From DATAEE01 sp963725145 (GTDB lineage Bacteria > Acidobacteriota > Vicinamibacteria > Vicinamibacterales > 2-12-FULL-66-21): a stretch of DNA of 64,000 nt. This document shows, in pieces, positions 61,401 through 64,000 of this stretch (its first letter is position 1; every line of letters starts with the position of its first letter). The position numbers were made by a program, and so were the translations under genes. The stretch covers positions 248,001 through 312,000 of the forward strand of contig CAVRXL010000003.1 of NCBI GenBank assembly GCA_963725145.1, written 5' to 3'. The notes beneath the pieces were generated by a model that saw only the letters and a program-made list of their open reading frames with translations, made no database searches and was not told the origin of the DNA.

Positions 61401-61956
61401 GAGCAACCCGTTCGACCCGGCCGGCGGGTGGTTCACGTCGGCCACCTTCGAGCTGTCGCGGCAGGGGATCGGGTCCGATCTGAACTTTCTCAGAAGCTTT
61501 CTTCAGTACTTCCAGTTCACGCCAATCGGCAATCGAACCGTACCTGCATCTGCAGTCCGTCTGGGCCTTGCCCGGACATTCGAGGACGAGGAGCTGATTC
61601 CGAGCGAGCGCTTTTTCGGGGGCGGAGCGACGACCGTGCGCGGATACCGCGAGGACGATCTTGGCCCGAGAAGCATCTTCGGCGACGCGGAAGGGGGACG
61701 CGCGATGCTCATCCTCAACGCCGAGGCGCGGTTCCCGATCTATCGATGGGTCCGCGGCGTCGGCTTCGTCGACATGGGCAACGTCTATCCGATGGTGGGC
61801 GACATCTCGTTTTCAGATCTGCTCGTCGGGCTGGGCGGCGGCCTCCGGCTCGACACGCCGGTTGGTGTGATCCGTTTCGATCTCGCCGTGCCCGCGAACC
61901 GCCGACCCTTCGATCCGAAGTGGCGCGTGCACTTCGGCCTCGGGCACGCTTTCTGA
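55490..61956 (+). CDS. TamB-TamA/BamA-like fusion protein, with one frameshift
   Basis: One gene encodes a chain of about 2155 residues. N-terminal membrane helix (about 1-24), then a long AsmA/TamB-type beta-rich region (about 30-1155), the TamB C-terminal DUF490 domain (about 1158-1398, e.g. RIDNNYGRLNLSANLN, EDSEIYLAGNTYKI), then POTRA-like repeats (about 1405-1800, GFPENELRGRLKLGEGD, YLYQQGRLSASVNASV) and a D15/BamA-type barrel (about 1813-2155) with GGATTVRGY and terminal Phe. A missing G near 57613 breaks the frame after residue 708: restoring one G gives SLAVVHIEADAL. The part from 57619 is an unbroken reading frame of 1445 residues, so the TamB-barrel fusion does not depend on the correction. 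TamB and TamA are separate proteins in E. coli. A low-complexity GT insert (58029-58086) lies in the TamB region. Confidence 0.88.
58029..58086. repeat. In-frame GGAACC repeat in the TamB region
   Basis: Six copies of GGAACC or near-GGAACC at about 9-bp spacing encode a Gly-Thr-rich insert (PGTFGTPGTSATHGTLGT). It interrupts the smooth beta-repeat pattern of the TamB segment. Probably a tolerated repeat expansion. Confidence 0.65.
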
Positions 61957-61963
61957 GACTCAC

Positions 61964-62022
61964 CATTGTGGATTGGCGATTGGCGACGACAATCCACAAT
62001 CCCCAATCCTCAATCGGCAATG
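61964..62022. repeat. Heptad-period inverted array
   Basis: Left: ATTGTGG, ATTGGCG, ATTGGCG (61965-61985). Right: CAATCCA, CAATCCC, CAATCCT, CAATCGG (61990-62017). The left and right heptads are complementary and fold back. It lies between the convergent TamB-TamA and TPR genes. Confidence 0.8.
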
Positions 62023-62034
62023 CCTGGTTCTGCG

Positions 62035-62634
62035 TCAGCGTCCTCTAATCGTGCGCATGATCGATTCGACCGCCGGGCGCTCGGGCGCTTTCGGCGCGAG
62101 CTTCAGGAAATTCTCGAAGTACACCGCCATCTTGTCGACGCGCTTCGCCTTGTAGAAGTTCATCCCGGCGTGGTAGTGCGCGTAGGCCGTCTGCGGGCTC
62201 GCCTCGGCTGCCTTGGCGAAGGCGTCGGCCGCAGCGGCGTTCTCGTTCCTCGCCTCGAGCACGAGCCCGCGCTGAAACTGCGCCTGCGACAGCGCGGGAT
62301 TCGCCTGCACGGCGGCATTGGCCCGGTCCAGCGCGCCATCCAGGTTTCCGTCGGCCAGCGCGGAGGCCGACTCCCCGGTGGCCTTCCAGGCGTCGCCGCC
62401 GCCCTGAAGTCGCCCGAAGGCCTCCTTCGCCTGATCGTTCTGACCGAGCTTCCGATGGGCGAGTCCCTTGAGGTACTGCGCCTCCGGCGACTGATCGCTG
62501 GCGGTCCTCTCGACGACTTCGGGATATTTCCCCGCTTCGAAGAGCCGGCGGGCATCTTCCTGAGCCGAAGCGGGCACGGCCGACAGTTGCACACACGCGA
62601 TGGCCCACGCGAGATTCATCAGCTTGCTGTTCAT
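62035..62634 (-). CDS. Exported TPR protein
   Basis: A 199-residue protein with a signal peptide (about 1-24, ending VPASAQ) and four to five TPR units (DARRLFEAGKYPEVVERT, AQYLKGLAHRKLGQNDQAKE, DRANAAVQANPALSQAQFQRG, AKAAEASPQTAYAHYHAGM). TPRs bind protein partners; beside the TamB-TamA gene it could act in envelope assembly, but no direct link is shown. Confidence 0.88.
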   Translation of the reverse strand: MNSKLMNLAWAIACVQLSAVPASAQEDARRLFEAGKYPEVVERTASDQSPEAQYLKGLAHRKLGQNDQAKEAFGRLQGGGDAWKATGESASALADGNLDGALDRANAAVQANPALSQAQFQRGLVLEARNENAAAADAFAKAAEASPQTAYAHYHAGMNFYKAKRVDKMAVYFENFLKLAPKAPERPAVESIMRTIRGR

Positions 62635-62730
62635 GTGCTCAGTGTAGATCCGTCCGGCCCGCCTTCGCGGCCAATGGGCGAGCCGCTTCGGCGAGGCAGC
62701 AGCTCATCCGGTGTGCGACGGATACAACCC

Positions 62731-62832
62731 TTAGAATTCAGAATCCAGAATCCAGAATTCAGAAGGAAGGGCGCTCGGGTCATCCGAACGTTCGGACGAG
62801 ATCCTTCTAAATTCTGAATTCTGAATTCTGAT
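62731..62832. repeat. Heptad-period inverted array abutting the MalY stop
   Basis: Left heptads AGAATTC, AGAATCC, AGAATCC, AGAATTC (62733-62760); right heptads AATTCTG three times (62810-62830). The two sides are complementary. Between them is the palindrome CCGAACGTTCGG (62784-62795). The right side abuts the TAG stop of the aminotransferase gene. Confidence 0.85.
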
Positions 62833-64000
62833 CTACAGGTTCTTGACCGCCGCCGCGATGTTCCCGAGCGCGAGCTCTACTTGCTTGCGCGACGTCGCGA
62901 TGTTCATGCGCATGTGTCCCCCGCCACCCTTGCCATAGTTGCTGCCGGGGTTGATGTGTACTTTCGCCCGCTCGATCACAAAGCGCTGCAGCACATCCTC
63001 GGGCGTGCGCCTCGAGTCCGTTGGTGCCTTCGTGCGGTTGTAGTCGTCCGCAAGCTTCGTGGCGCCGATCCGCTCCATCAGCTCACCGACATCCAGCCAG
63101 CAGAGAAAGGTGGCCTGCGGCTTTGTCAGTTTGATTGTCGGGATCCTGTCGTGGATGTAGGACGCGACGAAATCAAGGTTGCCGTCGATGTACGCGGCCG
63201 CCTGATTGAGCCACTCCTCGCCTTCGGCGTATGCCGCACGATTAGCCACGATTCCGAGCGTGGTCAGGTCGGCGCGCACGAATGGCGCGACGCGGGCCAT
63301 CAGGTCCGCATTGGTCGAATAGAACCACCCCACCTTGTGCGCCGAGAGGTTGAACGCCTTGCTCGCGGCGTTGAACGAGATGCTGTTGTTGACGATGTCC
63401 TTGTTCGGCAGGCTCGCAAAAGGTGTGTACCGCTCACCCTTGCTTGCGAAGTCGCAGTGAATCTCATCGGCCAGCACGACGACGCGGCGCCGCAGGCAGA
63501 TCTCGCCGATCTTCGTGAGCTCCTCGGCGCTCCAGCAGTTGCCGGTCGGGTTGTGCGGATTGCAGAGGATGAACGTGTGCGTATCGTGGCTGATGCGGCG
63601 CTCGAAGTCGGCGTAGTCGACCCGGTACCGGCCGTTCTGGAACCGCATCAGGCTTTCTTCAGCGATCGTACCGGTGTAGACGAGGTCCGAGTAGAAGCCG
63701 TCGTAAGCCGGGGTCGTGAGCAGGACCTTGCTGCCGCGCGGTGAGAGCGCCTGGATCGCAAAGATGAGGGCCGGGTGCACGCCGTTCGTGAACACGATCG
63801 TCGCGGGATCGACCGTCACGCCGTAACGGCGCCGGTTCCAGGCCGCGACGCTCTCCGCCATCGCCGGCGTAGTGGCGCCCATGTCGAGGTAACCCCAGTT
63901 TTCGTGGCCGAGGCGCGCCTGAAGGGCCTTCGTGATGCACGGCGCCCCGCGGAAGTCCATGTCCGAGATCCCCATGCCGACCTGGACGCTGCCCTTCCCG
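62833..64000 (-). CDS. MalY/PatB-type PLP aminotransferase (cystathionine beta-lyase-like), 5' end missing
   Basis: The frame is open to the end of the window (GKGSVQVGMGISDMDFRG at the start), so only the C-terminal 388 residues are visible. Class I/II aminotransferase fold: ILCNPHNPTGNCWSAEEL (NPHNPTG), VVLADEIHCDF, and the PLP Lys in SFNAASKAFNLSAHK. The IPT-type MalY fold with ADMDF-like entry (ISDMDF) matches MalY/PatB, which cleaves C-S bonds of cystathionine or similar and can act as a regulator in E. coli. Typical length about 390. Confidence 0.88.
   Translation of the reverse strand, partial: GKGSVQVGMGISDMDFRGAPCITKALQARLGHENWGYLDMGATTPAMAESVAAWNRRRYGVTVDPATIVFTNGVHPALIFAIQALSPRGSKVLLTTPAYDGFYSDLVYTGTIAEESLMRFQNGRYRVDYADFERRISHDTHTFILCNPHNPTGNCWSAEELTKIGEICLRRRVVVLADEIHCDFASKGERYTPFASLPNKDIVNNSISFNAASKAFNLSAHKVGWFYSTNADLMARVAPFVRADLTTLGIVANRAAYAEGEEWLNQAAAYIDGNLDFVASYIHDRIPTIKLTKPQATFLCWLDVGELMERIGATKLADDYNRTKAPTDSRRTPEDVLQRFVIERAKVHINPGSNYGKGGGGHMRMNIATSRKQVELALGNIAAAVKNL

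Noticed and set aside
1..64000. tRNA, rRNA, integrase, transposase or phage genes
   Set aside because: No matching cloverleaf, ribosomal or transposase motifs were seen in either strand.

Overview
The window is GC-rich, densely coded DNA with no stretch over 300 bases lacking a gene. No rRNA, tRNA, phage, integrase or insertion sequence was seen. Gene content suggests an acidobacterium of the Vicinamibacteria type (inference, no marker gene present): a large TonB-dependent receptor with a carboxypeptidase-regulatory-like N-terminus, several exported Gfo/Idh/MocA oxidoreductases and TIM-barrel sugar isomerases, a Ser/Thr kinase with TPRs, a CRTAC1-type FG-GAP protein, a BlaI/M56 pair, and ECF sigma factor partners.

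Layout. 1-7116: end of a VIT-like membrane protein, MscS channel, outer-membrane porin followed by a frameshifted GH63-like glucosidase, and an AbrB/VapC toxin-antitoxin pair. 7143-19282: a sugar-oxidation block with a DUF1080 3-keto-glycoside hydrolase, three Gfo/Idh/MocA proteins, two sugar isomerase-like proteins, a gluconate-dehydrogenase subunit 3 plus GMC flavoprotein pair, a surface lipoprotein and a PIG-L deacetylase. 19292-25085: TPR Ser/Thr kinase, a small ribbon-helix-helix operon and a polytopic membrane protein. 25110-34506: CRTAC1 and TPR proteins, TonB receptor, and another oxidoreductase/isomerase pair. 34547-41975: envelope proteins, a degenerate beta-lactamase-like protein, FdhD, a three-domain RidA protein, a haem-binding protein and an ECF sigma/FecR-like pair. 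42015-53742: exported amidase, BlaI/M56 module, ECF sigma/kinase pair, three-gene phosphorelay, DinB protein. 53867-64000: DUF4394 protein, exported tyrosine-phosphatase-like protein, a giant TamB-TamA fusion, TPR protein and a MalY-type aminotransferase cut by the window edge.

The sugar-oxidation genes could act together in the periplasm: a FAD dehydrogenase oxidises a glycoside to its 3-keto form, the DUF1080 protein cleaves it, and the NAD(P)-type oxidoreductases and isomerases process products imported by TonB-dependent uptake. This pathway is inference from family knowledge.

The most unusual items are (1) TamB and TamA/BamA-like barrel on one polypeptide of about 2155 residues; (2) three RidA domains in one exported chain, each keeping the active-site Arg and Glu; (3) two families of short structured repeats at gene 3' ends, one of GTAG/GGAGG-flanked hairpins that often contain or abut a stop codon and in two cases lie in-frame inside genes, the other of 7-bp-period arrays folded as inverted repeats. 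Three genes carry a single-base frameshift at a G or C run (5985-5986, 33622-33624, 57613), which may be sequence errors rather than true mutations.
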